Assembly: GCF_954871325.1 (NCBI RefSeq)
Contig: NC_088776.1
Location: forward strand, 38,798,508-38,862,507
Direction of reading: 5' to 3'
DNA length: 64,000 bases
Origin: Gordionus sp. m RMFG-2023
Taxonomy: Eukaryota; Nematomorpha; Gordioida; Chordodea; Parachordodidae
Made by a program: the position numbers and the translations under genes. Below the pieces are notes generated by a model. That model did no database searches. It was not told the origin of the DNA and saw only the letters and a list, made by a program, of their open reading frames with translations. This document shows positions 48,333-60,951 of this stretch, piece after piece (the first letter of the stretch is position 1; each line of letters begins with the position of its first letter).

Positions 48333-51300
48333 TTAGAAGGCTGCTGAAATAGAACATTCGGGACAGTACCATTTTCCCTTCGGGGGCTGAGTTACGCCTA
48401 CACAAGCATAATGAAACCATTCGTATGGGCAGGAATTATTATCACAGGCGACCATTTCCCCATAGGACACTTGATTGCAGGTGCAATAACGAGGCTCGTC
48501 TGGGTCATCCTCATCTTCTAGCTCTTCTTCGAACTCTTCGTTTTCTTCTTCAAAATCTTCTTGCTCAACGTTCGTATTCTCGTTATGTTGCAATTGATTG
48601 TTATAATTTTGGAAAGCTTGTGAATGTTGCAAGTTGGTAGAGGGGTGCCGGGTATGTTCTTTTTAAAAATATCTTTTTAGGCTTAGAATATAAAAATATG
48701 TATAGTCCTTATTCTTAATCTTTATCATATTATATTGGTAATTTTTTTGGAGAAGTACATCATAGTCGATATCCCGCCATATTCAACAAACTAAATAGCA
48801 TGTTTTTTTATTGCTCTCATGTAAAATTCAAGGAAGTGAAATTAGATTAGATGATAATACAACAAAATGTTAAAGTGACGCAAAAACTGTTTTTAGGCCA
48901 AAAACAAAACTAAAGTATGTATTTTCAAACTATTAAAATTTAAGAAATTAAAATAAATAACTTTCATGATAACGATCAGTGTAATCCCTTAAATTTGATG
49001 AGAGTGATGGAGAAGAGGGTATGGTTTCACGGATCATATTTTCTATTTTTAATAAAATTGAAAATAAAATAAGAATTCTTATTTATCTTTAGTCCCTATT
49101 GCCTCGTTTCAATTATTTGTTCTACAAAATATTTATTTTAAAAATTTTATATAATCTCATTCAATTAAAAAAAAATAATTTAACTATTTGAAGAGGATTT
49201 CAAGAATTTGTGCGTTCCTCGGCGATAGATTTGTGAAGATTGTGATGAACCTACTTTTATGTGAAAAATTAATAAAGCTGGAATATGAAGGAAAACTTAA
49301 TTAAAAAATAAAGTTACATGGCCATTCAAAGGTTAAAATAGCTTGCAAATAGGGGAGAATGAGAGCTTACCAACTAAAAAATTACTCACTTTTCACACCC
49401 CTCTGTCCTCAAATTAACCTTTTAATTCTATTAAATTAAGGGATAGAATAAACTGAGAATATAGTAACCAAGGATCCCAACTGAAGTGAATATCAGTTCG
49501 GATAAAAATATGGGTTCAAGGTTCAGGTTCGTAAAAAATAAAAATATAGGTAAGGTTCGAAACCTCTTATAACAGTTTGAACACTTTTGTATATAAACCT
49601 ACATTCGATTTATATATTTTTGTGATATTTATTGAGTTCTAGAGGGTGGTTTCTATTTATATGATGATCAAGATTTGCTCTGTGGTTCCCAATTATGTAT
49701 ATATACCCTACTAGATTGGCAATTGATTAATAAAAAGTGTCTATACAAAGGAGCAGGGGCCTTACTATCCTTTAGAACCTCAGAGGGCTCAAATTTTCAA
49801 ACATTCTAAAATTACCTTCTTTTTAGTGGTATAAAAAAAATTTAAAATTTTCAAAGGGCTCGAACCCTTGCACCCCCTCCTTCAGTGACGCTAATGTATA
49901 GGAGTCAGCTGTAGCGCCATTTTGTGATCTGCACTTAGATTAATTGTCTTTATTTATCAATGAATGCACATTAAAGTTAATAGTCGATATACAAACCACA
50001 AAATGGCGCGAAAATGAATCGCCAATCTAGTAGTATATATAGAGGTAGCCCATACTTCTGACGAGCGTGGTTGGGTTTTCTAAAATATTTTAAACATTGG
50101 GCGGGTGGGTAAAAAATTTTAAGTAACGGGCGAACGTGGGTGGGTTAATTTTTCATATTTTTCAGACGAAATGAGCAGAACAGACTTCAATTAAAAATAA
50201 TAGTTTTATTTCATAATATTACATATTATATATGTTTAATTAAAAATACATGATAATAAATGAATAAAGAGCCAAACCAGCTTTAAAATCGGGTTAAAGA
50301 AAATTTATAGATCAATGGGCGGGCAAATTTCTTAAAAAAAATTATAAGTGGGCGGGTGGGTTAATATAATTACCAAACAACGAGTGGGTGGGCTTTTTGG
50401 CACTGCAAATCTCTAATATATACATCATTTGTGATTCTCCTTTACTTGTTAATCAGTATAATACATTTTGATGTGTCATTTAAACTACTATATGTAAATA
50501 ATTTATATATTGGATACAATTAATTTCTAAACATTATGGCAGTTTCCTAGATCGACTTATTACTAAACATCCAAAAAACAAAAGAAGAAATTTAAATTTA
50601 AAAAAAACAAAAAAAGCGAGAATAAAATACGATAAATAACTAAGCCACCAAATACTTAAAACTAGAGATGTACCGATATTTTTTATCGGATCGGACTGAT
50701 ATTTCACCCAATATAAAATATCGCTTATCGGACAATATTAAAAAAAAATTCCGATCCGAAATAAAATGACCTCTTTAACAAAAATAAAATGTAAAATTTT
50801 TAAAAATGTTAATCTAAAATCATTTATTTTTATAAATAAAACGAAATCCATTTTTTATGTAATTTTTTTAATAATAATTAATTAATAGCGATAATCTCTT
50901 CAGAATCTGCTGGTGATATTATTACCATGCCGCAGACTGACCTCTGATAAATTGAAAATTTTGGTATTTTTAAATAGAAATCTTCGATATATTAATGTTA
51001 AATATAATTTTAAATATTTATTTCAAATTTCATAATATATTTGTTTATTACTTATTATCTATATAGATTATCTTATTAATTATTATATAAAAGTGATTTA
51101 ACAATAAAAATATTTTATATACTTTTAGAATTGCAATTTAATTGAATATAATAACTGATCATTATAATATATTTAAATGACATAAGTCATGGTATAGTTA
51201 AATTATAGATGTTATACTAATAAAGTATATTAAAAATTAAATTATTGATATCTTTACAAAATACAAAATTAGATATGATATCGGATCGGTAATCGACCGA

Positions 51301-53096
51301 TATCAATTTAATATTGGAAATATCGGATCGGCCTCCAGTGGTACCGGTACACCCCTACTTAAAACAAATCAAAATAGGGTTTTCTAGTTAAAAAGCTTTT
51401 TATCCTAGACTAAAGCAATTAAATATCAAAATTAAGGGGATCCAGGACACGGTCTAAGCTTAAAAATATTTAAAAATGTTGTAACTAATGTTTATAAAAA
51501 TTAAATAGAATTTCATCAATATACTAATAACTTTAACATAATTTTACAAGCATAAAATCATGAGGCTCGAACCGGTTTGCAGGCATTTTCGCGGTAGTTC
51601 AGATAGAAAGTCATTTAAAGGTTCAGGTTAGATAAAAAATAGCGGTTAATATCGGTGTAAAGGTTCAGTTTAGATCCCTGATAGTAGCCTTAAAAGACCC
51701 TCACTACGTCCTAATCTCGATTGCTATATGCCCAAACACTTATTATTTATAAATGCTTAATAAAATATTATATAATTCTATATTTTGTATTTTAGCCATT
51801 TGTAAAAAAATTATAATTTATTACAATTCAACCTAGCTTAGAAAAAAAACTAATTAATTTTTTTTGCCTCCCTGCTTGAACATTTTGATTTTCGATCTCA
51901 TAATATCATATAATTTGTAAATGTTCTTATAACATTTCCCGCGTTAGAATAACGTTTTTAATTTTAGGTTCTATGCTGACTAATATAAGAGGCATAATGC
52001 CGTATAAAAAGTATGAGTAATAAGGCGAAACTAAATAATACGATGTCATTAAAATTTGTATGTTTACACTATATTGGGATCATCATAACAAAATATATCC
52101 TAATATAAAGGTTATTTCCTGGAGGTTTCATTGCATATATAACCTTTTTTTAGTCACATCGTATCTTTATAGATGGGGGAAAAAGGTAAAAAAATAAAAA
52201 GTTCTGCAAGGAACATGTTAAATAATTAAGAATCGTTTTATTCATAATTTCGAATATTTATTACGTAATTTCGAATATTACAAATTATTTTTAGTATTGT
52301 TAAATGGCTCGATATTTAAAAACGTCTTATGCTCATAGATGGCAGAAAGGTTTACACATGTATAAACGAAATCTCGAAGCTTGGGCAATATTTTTTTAAA
52401 GCTAAAATATCGGATTAGCCGTTTAAAAATCTAGCCCTTACAACACTAGAATAATTCGATCGAATGGTAGACAAAAAATTATTATTTAAGATATCACTGT
52501 TATTGAAAAAGGAAATTATGTGAATAAAAACTTTAAAACGCAATTAAATCTATGTTTATATGCATCTAAAAAGTAAATTAGTATAATTATAAACAATTAT
52601 ATGTAAAATAAAATAAGAAAAAAATATATAATTTAAATAATGGGAAGAAAATAAAACTTTCGCTGTCAAACAAACTATTGCGATTGAGGGCAAAATTGTT
52701 CCTTTCAATTTGATTGTTTGAGCGAGTATTTTCATTTTTCAGACTATAACCATAGTTAACTCTAGATTCTTTTCTGATATTTCTCACGTTTGTACTGTGA
52801 AGATGTTGAGAATTATTACTTAACGAGGAACCTTTATTATACCTAGCAGTAAAAAAAAATATATTTATATTTATAGTTTGACATTAATGGATACCTGTTA
52901 GAAGCACCAAAATGTGAGGCATATTTTCTATTTAGACGTCGGGCATTGGACATGAGATTGGAAACAATGGAGTTATTATTTCTGCCATTGACAGCAGAAC
53001 GAGAGGAATGGGTAGAGAGAGAATGTGGATTATTATAAGTAGGAGTGTTAATCGTGTCCATATCTAAAGAACGCTTTTCCAGAATTTCAGTTATGC
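48333..53096 (-). CDS. ING3: ING3-like PHD-finger protein, 3' exons
   Basis: ING3 is a subunit of NuA4/TIP60-type histone acetyltransferase that reads H3K4me3. Minus-strand exons: 53096-52895, 52842-52658 (donor could also be at 52675) and 48658-48333. Phases agree and give 236 residues plus stop. [15 protein letters not shown] aligns with the end of the ING N-terminal domain of human ING3 (GITEILERRSLELDT). The linker is Ser/Asn-rich, followed by an acidic run. The PHD finger [20 protein letters not shown] ... WFHYACVG ... [11 protein letters not shown] keeps all eight zinc ligands (C4HC3) and the Y/W residues of the methyl-lysine pocket. CNQVSYGEM and PKGKWYCP favour ING3 over ING1/2/4/5. 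The N-terminal coiled-coil exons were not found upstream. The first intron is 52 bp, while the second is 4 kb and packed with hATs. Confidence 0.94.
49754..49896. mobile_element. 143-bp hAT-derived MITE
   Basis: It begins CAGGGGCCTTACTATCC and ends GTGACGCTAATG, with CTTTAGAACCTCAG and GGGCTCGAACCCTTG inside. These are the same landmarks as the 5.06-kb hAT at 36096. The flanks CAAAGGAG and TATAGGAG match at 5 of 8 bases. Confidence 0.7.
50040..50415. mobile_element. Short hAT-like element with GGGCGGGTGGGTT motifs
   Basis: The ends TAGAGGTAGCCC and, inverted, TAGAGATTTGCAG bound DNA with repeated GGGCGGGTGGGT motifs at both sides. No coding sequence; the target duplication is unclear. Confidence 0.6.
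50663..51357. mobile_element. 695-bp non-autonomous hAT with target duplication CTTAAAAC
   Basis: The ends TAGAGATGTACCGATA and, inverted, TAGGGGTGTACCGGTACC are flanked by identical CTTAAAAC copies (50655-50662 and 51358-51365). TATCGGATCGG motifs are subterminal on both sides. A reverse-oriented relative lies at 6084-7440. Confidence 0.93.
52292..52448. mobile_element. 157-bp MITE in ING3 intron
   Basis: The ends TAGTATTGTTAAATGGCTCG and, inverted, TAGTGTTGTAAGGGCTAG surround CTCATAGATGGCAGAAAGG and CGAAATCTCGAAGCTTGGGC. It is the best-preserved member of the small family also seen near 6.7, 19.5 and 20.5 kb. Confidence 0.65.
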
Positions 53097-53516
53097 CTAA
53101 TAAATAATAGGAGATAATTTTTTACAATTATATTAATAAATAAATATATCCAGCTCTAATTAATATAATGTGTTTAAGTGGCAGGGTATGGTTGGATTTA
53201 TTAAATCCTGATTATACTATTTTACATTTATTTCAATGGATATTTAAAATGCTTATTAACCCATGATCGGTAGAATGGGTTATAGCATTATCCCAGAGAT
53301 TTTAAATTGTTATTACGAAAACGTCTGTCGATAATTAGACCTTGATTTCAGCAGCCTTCTATTTTGTGCTAAATATAAACCATGTTTCTGAAAAGTTTCA
53401 TGCATTTTATTGAATGATATAGATCTAAACATTTTTTGGTGGCAAAAACACACATTTTTATTCTTATAATATAAAGAAAAACATTGTTTAAATAGTGTAT
53501 ATACTAATATTTAAAT

Positions 53517-53810
53517 CAGTGAACTGCAGGCCCGGCTCTAAGCCCGGGTACACGGGCGGGTCTAAAAAATCTATTTAAGATACCCGAACTGGACCAGCCT
53601 AAATTTTTTTAAAAGAATATCCGGGTCGGGCCGTATAATTTAAAACCAAATATTTTAAATTGCCATTATTAGATATAAAAATTAAAAATATAATATTAAA
53701 AAAATCCGGCCAGGGCCACACCTGGAAATATAAAAACTGGGACATGTCGAAAATTTTTTTTAAAAAAAAATCCGAGCTGGGCAGTGCAAATGTATTTTTG
53801 CAGGTCTCTG
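53517..53810. mobile_element. 294-bp hAT derivative with target duplication ATTTAAAT
   Basis: The ends CAGTGAACTGCAGGCCCGG and, inverted, CAGAGACCTGCAAAAAT are flanked by identical ATTTAAAT copies (53509-53516, 53811-53818). Subterminal CCCGGG and GGGCCG motifs match the nested element at 6454-7308. It lies upstream of the first visible ING3 exon. Confidence 0.92.
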
Positions 53811-54103
53811 ATTTAAATATTAAATATTTTTGCATGTTTTACAGTAAAAAAAAAAGATGAAATAATTATTTAAAAAAATTCTCATAATTTTTGTATTAAA
53901 ATTAATTTAAGGTTAACATTCTATTACGCATCTCATATTTGAATTCATATACAATAAAAAGGTATAACTAGTGTGGTTAAATAGTTGGTTTTATATCATG
54001 ACCCTGGCTTTTGGTCGAAAAAATGAACCAGAACTAACCCAACCAAATAGGTCGATTGAACATCTCACTCTATAGACGAGCCATTTTCTCATACTACCTT
54101 TTA

Positions 54104-54276
54104 ATGTTGTTAATCGATTAAATATAGGATCCAGGTGTTAGGTTCAAAAAATAATTTTTTTTAATTATTGGCTTGGGAATTTTTATTATATAAAATAAGG
54201 GCCTATTTTTCCGGCTAAAATATTGATTTACCAGTTTTTAAAAGTTAGCTCAAATCAAGCCATTTAATAACATTAG
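54104..54276. mobile_element. Short MITE relic (TGTTGTTAA ends)
   Basis: TGTTGTTAATCGATTAA on the left faces CCATTTAATAACATTAGTG on the right, and GGCTAAAATATTGATTTACC lies inside. It is similar in size and ends to the 52.3-kb MITE. Confidence 0.45.
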
Positions 54277-55103
54277 TGTTTTTTCATAAATTTCTACATA
54301 TAATCTTTTTACATATATTAATTTTTAAGTTTGTTAGTGACCGGCTAAGCCGCGTCGTTTATAGTCGAAAATCGAGTCCGAGTTGAATGTTTGGGAGATT
54401 ATAAAATTTTGGTACTAAAAAAATATGAATCATATAACAATTTTATTTTATTTTTTTATACATTTATATTTTATTTATTTTAACATTGTTACAAAAATTT
54501 CTTTCAACATTAACATTTTAATAACTTTTTAAATTGAGTCATTAATTTTTTTACGTAAAAATAATAAGGAAAAAAATTATAAGATAAATAAATGAATAAT
54601 TTCAACAAGTCTTGTTTTCCGTGGATTTCTTTTATGTTAAATTATTGATAAATAAATTATCCTAAAAAAATAATGATCTCCACACAAAACATGATCTGTT
54701 AACTCAATCAGCTATTTAAATGTAGTGTATAAAAGTGATATCCCGTTTTCCCGTCAATGATAAAAAATCAATCACTAGTTGTAAACCGTGTTAAAATTCC
54801 GTAGTTCTCTATATTATTAGTTTTATGCAAAAATATAATTATTGCCGAAATCCGAGTCCATCTGATTAAAAAAATTTTTTTAAATTAAGGAGTTCGCAAA
54901 ATGTCTGTCCCACTTTTTTTGATGATGTCATTTCAGAATTAGTACCCTTAATTTCATTAAAATCATTTTATTTATTCTAATATACGTGATACGTGATATA
55001 TAGCGCTTTTGCCCTCTAGCGTTGAAGATTAAACAGAGCTACGCTAGGTTTTCCTCATTTCCATCTAATTGGAACAATTTAATTCGGGTATAAAAGTAAA
55101 AAT

Positions 55104-55296
55104 ATGAGGAGCCCTCCACACGTTTGTGGGCAAGCCGCACGTACTTGTAGGCACACCATTTCGAAAAATGTTGCTTAAACCTCTATAGGCTTTAATTTAA
55201 AAGGATTGGGACAAAGAAAAAGCCTATACCCAAAAACTGATGAGAAAAGCAATTAAGAACAAGAGAGGAATATTCAGATGGAAGAAGAAAAACTGA
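55104..55296 (+). CDS. Candidate tiny two-exon gene, 52 residues
   Basis: An ATG at 55104 opens 22 codons (MRSPPHVCGQAARTCRHTIS...) up to a GTTGCT donor at 55170. A TTTAAAAG acceptor resumes at 55204 in phase with KDWDKEKAYTQKLMRKAIK-like basic sequence, ending RGIFRWKKKN and stop at 55296. The intron would be 34 bp, in line with TIPIN. G+C is higher than in neighbouring DNA. The product is small and strongly basic with three cysteines; I do not recognise it. A transposon fragment is an alternative. Confidence 0.3.
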
Positions 55297-55599
55297 AGGG
55301 CAAACTATGAAAACTCATAATTCTTTTAAATCATATGCTCAATTTATTATATTAATTTACTATATATTTATTTATATTATTTAAATATATTATTATTTAT
55401 CCTTAAAAGATATACTAACAAATGTGATTATTTAAAAAAAAAAAAATTTATATACTATAATTTGTAGCATAATAAATTTAATTACTCTAAGGGTGGGCGG
55501 TGGAACATTTTTAATTTAATAATTTTACAAATTTAATACAAGTTTTAGTAAGAAAAATTATAGAATACTTTTAATAAGTTGAATAATTGTTGACTGGAA

Positions 55600-56202
55600 A
55601 CCTTTAGATAATGATATATGAGCAAAGAACTTCAAAATACGTTTTCATTTGAGGTAACTTTTTTTAATGCGGAAAAGTTTTTTGATGGAACTCTTATTGT
55701 TATTAAGTTTCATGAATTGTTTCATATTAATATTTAAATCCATTATATCCTTTATGGTTTTATAGTACCATAAGGATTTATATTTTGTGTGTTGTTTTCC
55801 TTTATGTGTGTACAGCCATGCTATGGCGTCATGAGCCAAATTGTGGTCGGAGTTCCTTATTATATGAGCTAGGAACTGTATACGGCGTTTTTTTACAGTG
55901 ATATTAATTGGCGTATGATTAGATTTTTTCCAGAGTGGTTTGATATGACTCTTGGGTAGAAAATGTCATTAATTATACGTAGACAATTATTTATAAATGA
56001 TTGTAATCGTCTCATTTCCGTCTTATTTGCTTCCCAAATTTCCCCATCATATAATAGAATCGGAACAATTGTCGAGTTGAATAACTTCAGTCTGGTAAAA
56101 ACAGAGATCTCTTTCGTTTTCCAAATTTTCATATACTTGTAGAAGGTTCCCTTCGCCTTTTGTATTCTTATAGACAATTCCTCTTACCACTACCTTTATT
56201 GT
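55600..56202 (-). mobile_element. LINE fragment, 3' part of reverse-transcriptase ORF
   Basis: On the minus strand, SIRIQKAKGTFYKYMKIWK, then KLFNSTIVPILLYDGEIWE and NNCLRIINDIFYP match the thumb and downstream region of LINE reverse transcriptases (LLYG.E.W motif, RTE/CR1-like). HNLAHDAIAWLYTHKGKQH follows in the post-RT region. It continues the segment at 60952-61860; the two were one element before a Mutator-like insertion. Several stops are present. Confidence 0.85.
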
Positions 56203-59200
56203 GAATTACGGAAAATAATTCCCCGGAAAAAAATTCGCCGGAAATTAATTCCCCGGAAAAAAATCCCCAGGAAAATAATTCCTAGGAAATGAAATACCCG
56301 GAAAATAATTCCCCGGAAAAAAATTCCCCAGAAAATAGTTCCCAGGTAAATAATTCTCCGGAAAAAAAATCCCCGGAATAAAATTCCCCTGGAAAATAAT
56401 TCCCCGGAAAAAATTTCCCCACTATATATTGAATTGCTAATGCATTGCTAAAAGGCAATCAATCATAATCAATTATAAATCAATCAAAAATTTATTACGT
56501 ATATTTTTTTAATGATAATTTTTTAAACTTTTTTAAAATATATTTAAATCATTCTTTTATTATAAATGAAGAATACTGATTAAATGATATAGTACTATAA
56601 TTTTATTTTTATTTAATATTATTAGTAAGAAATTTATTTTTCTAGCTTATTAAAACAAATATACATTTTATTCAATTTTAAAAATTAACTAATATATATC
56701 CGTAAGAGGGCGTTATATGTTTTAATATGTATCATTTTAGGAAACCGGAATGATGATTGGATAGCACTTTTTTTATATTTGGGTATATATATACATATGA
56801 AAAACCTAAAAATTAAAAAATTTTTTTAGGTTTCTTTGATGTTTAATTTATTAGTAGGTTTAGAATAGTAAAACAATGCAAATTTTCTAAAGTAAATATT
56901 GCTGGCGTTATTTATCAAAATCTCTTCATTTTTGTTTTATAAGTGTATATTTACGTGCTAAGAATTATCCTAAAATATATTTTGAAAATAATTTGATATG
57001 ACCGATTGCCGAGCTCAAAACCGACCACTCACTAAATATTCGATTGACCAAATTTACTAGTAATATAATTTGAAAAATGTTGATTTTCGTTATATATATC
57101 TATAAATACGTATAAAACATAATCCTAAAAAATATTTTTAAAATATCGTGATTTGGCGGATAACCGACTCGTAGCTCACCCAATGACTAAATACTGAATT
57201 GCTGGCGTTATATAACAAAATATCTTAATTTTTGTTTTATACGTGTATATTTACGTGCTATGCATTATCCTAAAAATTTGAAAATAATTTGATTTGACCG
57301 ATTGCCGAGCTCAAAACCCCACTTACTAAATATTCGATTGATAAAATTTACTAGTAATATGATTCGAAAAATGTTCATTTTTTGTTTTATAATCTATAAT
57401 TACGAGTAAAACATATACGAGTCGGTTATCCGCCAAACCACGATATTTTTAAAATATTTTTTGGGATTATGTTTTATATGTATTTATAGATATATAAAAC
57501 AAAAATGAACAATTTTCAAAATATATTACTAGTAAACTTGAATCTAGGAAAATAATTCCCCGGAAAAAAAATCCCGTGACCCGGATCTGCTCTGCGGTAA
57601 TAGAAATGTTTTTTAAAGTCAAATTTCTTCGAGGATTTGAGATTTTAAATAATAAAACGAAAGTTAAATAAATCTAGTTCACCTTTACACACTTTCATCA
57701 ACTTTTAGGTATTTATTGAAAAATTATTTTTACACAAATTTTAATCATTTTTTTAGAAATATGATAAAAGGCTTTTCACAGTTTACTGACTCTTAAATAG
57801 CGCCCCTTTTTGTTTTTACAAGGATAAGCTATTAAATAATATAATTTTATAAATTTTGTGGCGAAATAGGAAATTAGCAATTCAATCTGATATCCTCTAT
57901 TTGATAAACATTATTTTACTGAAGTATTTACCTACTTTAAGAATTTAACTGACTGAATACAAAATCACTATAAAACTTGCAAATTTATATTTTTTACTGC
58001 CCAATTTTAATTAAATACTGCCAAAAGTAATGAAAAATGCTGACCACTTTAATCAAAATACATCCAGAGGTGATTATCAGCAGTGAGTATTATATTTTTC
58101 TAATCTAACAATTATTATTTTGCTTATGAATTTTTTTCAAAAGTTACAGAAAAGAAATAATTATAATTTTATTAAATGATATATAGAATAATAAATTATA
58201 TTATTCAAAAGAAACAATTCTAGAACGTATATGTTCTCCAATTGAAGAGAGAAAATTGGGCAAGTCCCTTCTCTCTTCTAAATAATCAATGCATAAATTT
58301 TTTAAAATAGTTTGTTTCGTTACATAAATACGATTTTTTTTGGGAGTATATGTCCCAATATTCCATTGGCCGATTTTTCCCATATCAACCGCTATTTCCA
58401 TCCTTATTTTTTCGATTAGTTCCCATATCTTCGGTTTTTTGTTGCCTACAATATGCTTAAATCGGTTATTCCATCCTTCACATACATTGTTTGTTCGATT
58501 TTCCCCAGCAATCGTAACATTGAAATTCCATGTTTCTGGTGGGAACAATGGCTCTACTTGCCTTTGAGAGTTTTTCCCATGTCTCAATTCTCCATTCACA
58601 TAATTTTTATCAAAATAAAACAATAATTCTTTGTTTCCATCCGATACAATGGTTTTTAAATACTCCATACCTCGTTTGACATCGTGTATAGGTAAGAATG
58701 CTAATCCATCGATCATAGCTGCAAATAAGCATAACATTGGATCATTCCGATATGATGATTCTAACCCCAATTCCTGAATCTTTCTATGAGTTGATTGATT
58801 TAGATGATAAAAACATCCTTGGATGTTGATATCTCTACCTAAAAGTTGAAAAAATATAGATTAAAATTATTGTATAGGTTTTATTTAATATTTATGTCTT
58901 TATCAATTTTTATTAATTGTACTGTGTGACAAGAAAAATGGGAGAAAAAATAAATAAAAACAAGTTTTGGTGCAGAATTTGACATTGAGTTCGAATTCAT
59001 TTTCTAAGTTTTCCCTTAACGTCAAGTTTTAAAAATATTATCGTATAAAGGCAACTTTTCGAAATCTCAAAAATGGTAAAATTTAGGTCTTTATACGGAT
59101 ATATTTTAAAAAGTATCAAATGAAAATCCCTGAAAATTGGTGATAGTGTTAGACATATATTTCCTTATAAATTTATTAATTTTTTATCGATTGCTTTTTG

Positions 59201-60951
59201 AGAAAAATGGTAAAGAATTTCGTTTTGGGGGTCTTAAGTTTTTAATTTAAATTCCCGGCAAGAATCGTATAAATATGTTGGCGGACTACTGCTGGAGTAT
59301 CTTTTTTGAAAATAAATCATCAACTTCATATTCGCGGAAATATATTTAGATTTACCATTAAATGTTTTTAAATTCGATAAATTTTATGTTATTGTTTAAT
59401 TTGTTTTAAATTCAATAAATTTATTGTATATTACAAGTTATATCCTATATAATAATGAAGGAGGGGGTGAGACAACGGACCAATAAAAGGTTTATTAAAA
59501 GTAAAATATGAGATAGGTTAGCTTAGCATAATATATTTATTTAAATATGAGAAATGTAACTATTTCATTTAAAATATATTGTTTGAGAATCGTACCTTGT
59601 GCAGTGTAGCGAAGAGAACGAAAGCCACAATAAATATATTAAATGTAAGCTATATTAAAAAAGAATCTAGAAAAATAATTCCCCGGAAAAAAAATCTCCG
59701 TTTTTAAGATAATTAAAATTACAAAATTAACAAATTAGGAGAAAAAATTCCCTATAAATAAATCAACGAAATAATAATTCTCAAATAAAATATTTAAAAA
59801 TTTTGATAAAATTAATTCTGGAGAATTATTAGAGATATATAAAACAAAAAATGAACATTTTTCGAATCATATTACTAGTAAATTTTATCAATCGAATATT
59901 TAATAAGTGGAGTTTTAAGCTTGGCAATCGGTCAAATCAAATTATTTTCAAAATATTTTTTAGGATAATGCATAGCACGTAAATATACACGTATAAAACA
60001 AAAATTAAGAGATTTTGTTATATAACGCCAGCAATTCAGTATTTAGTCATTGGGTGAGCTACGAGTCGGTTATCCGTCAAATCACGATATTTTAAAAATA
60101 TTTTTTAGGATTATGTTTTATACGTATTTATAGATATATATAACGAAAATCAACATTTTTCAAATTATATTACTAGTAAACTTGGTCAATCGAATATTTA
60201 GTGAGTGGTCGGTTTTGAGCTCGGCAATCGGCCAAATCAAATTATTTTCAAAATATATTTTAGGATAATGCTTAGCACGTAAATATACACGTATAAAACA
60301 AAAATGAAGAGATTTTGATAAATAACGCCAGCAATATTTACTTTAGAAAATTTCCATTGTTTTACTATTCTAAACCTACTCATAAATTAAACATCAAAGA
60401 AACCTAAAAAAATTTTTAATTTTTAGGTTTTTCATATGTATATATATACCCAAATATAAAAAAAGTGCTATCCAATCATCATTCCGGTTTCCTAAAATGA
60501 TACATATTAAAACATATAACGCCCTCTTACGGATATATATTTGTTAATTTTTAAAATTGAATAAAATGTATATTTGTTTTAATAAGCTAGAAAAAAAACA
60601 ATTTCTTACTAATAATATTAAATAAAAATAAAATTATAATACTATATCATTTAATCAGTATTCTTCATTTATAATAAAAAAATGATTTAAATATATTTTA
60701 AAAAAGTTTAAAAAATTATCATTAAAAAAATATACGTAATAAATTTTTGATTGATTTATAATTGATTATGATTGATTGCCTTTTAGCAATGCAATTTAGC
60801 AATGCATTAGCAATTCAATATATAGTGGGGAAATTTTTTCCAGGGGAATTTTATTCCGGGGATTTTTTTTCCGGAGAATTATTTACCTGGGAACTATTTT
60901 CTGGGGAATTTTTTTTGGGGAATTATTTTCCGGGTATTTTTTTCCGCTTAC
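56203..60951 (-). mobile_element. 4.75-kb Mutator-like element with ~1.1-kb inverted arms
   Basis: The element is flanked by a 10-bp duplication CCTTTATTGT (56193-56202, 60952-60961). Each tip is an array of ~17-bp units GGAAAATAATTCCCC (56211-56420 and 60830-60945). The arms then run inverted for about 1.1 kb (56203-57410 against 59820-60951), with landmarks GCAATCAATCATAATCAATT, TAAACCTACT and GACCGATTGCCGAGCTC. Within each arm a ~295-bp module starting TTGCTGGCGTTAT is repeated twice. The 2.4-kb centre holds a Mutator-type transposase fragment on the minus strand. The insertion split a LINE. Confidence 0.9.
58201..58838 (-). CDS. Mutator-like transposase, C-terminal exon
   Basis: An open exon begins after a TTTTAG acceptor at 58838 and reads through 212 codons to TAA at 58201. 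It encodes DINIQGCFYHLNQSTHRKIQ, FLPIHDVKRGMEYLK and FPPETWNFNVTIAGENRTNN followed by VCEGWNNRFKH and PKIWELIEKI. The order 'GC.FH..Q...RKIQ', 'FP...W', 'RTNN..EGWN..F' and 'P.IW.FI' is that of MULE/FLYWCH-associated transposases downstream of the catalytic core. No upstream exon with the catalytic DDE domain is visible between 58840 and 59800, so the gene appears 5' truncated although this exon has no internal stop. It lies between the inverted arms of the element. Confidence 0.85.

Larger units (their letters stand above)
49469..51680. mobile_element. hAT element hosting three nested elements (ING3 intron)
   Basis: The ends CAAGGATCCCAACTGAA and, inverted, CAGGGATCTAAACTGAACC are flanked by ATAGTAAC (49461-49468) and ATAGTAGC (51681-51688), a 7/8 duplication. 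GGTTCAGGTT motifs are subterminal on both sides. Inside lie elements at 49754-49896, 50040-50415 and 50663-51357. No transposase is recognisable. Confidence 0.85.

Noticed and set aside
48425-48640. Plus-strand 71-codon frame
   Set aside because: It overlaps the ING3 PHD exon, whose eight zinc ligands are all on the minus strand.
58340-58567. Plus-strand 75-codon frame
   Set aside because: It is the antisense of the Mutator-like transposase exon.
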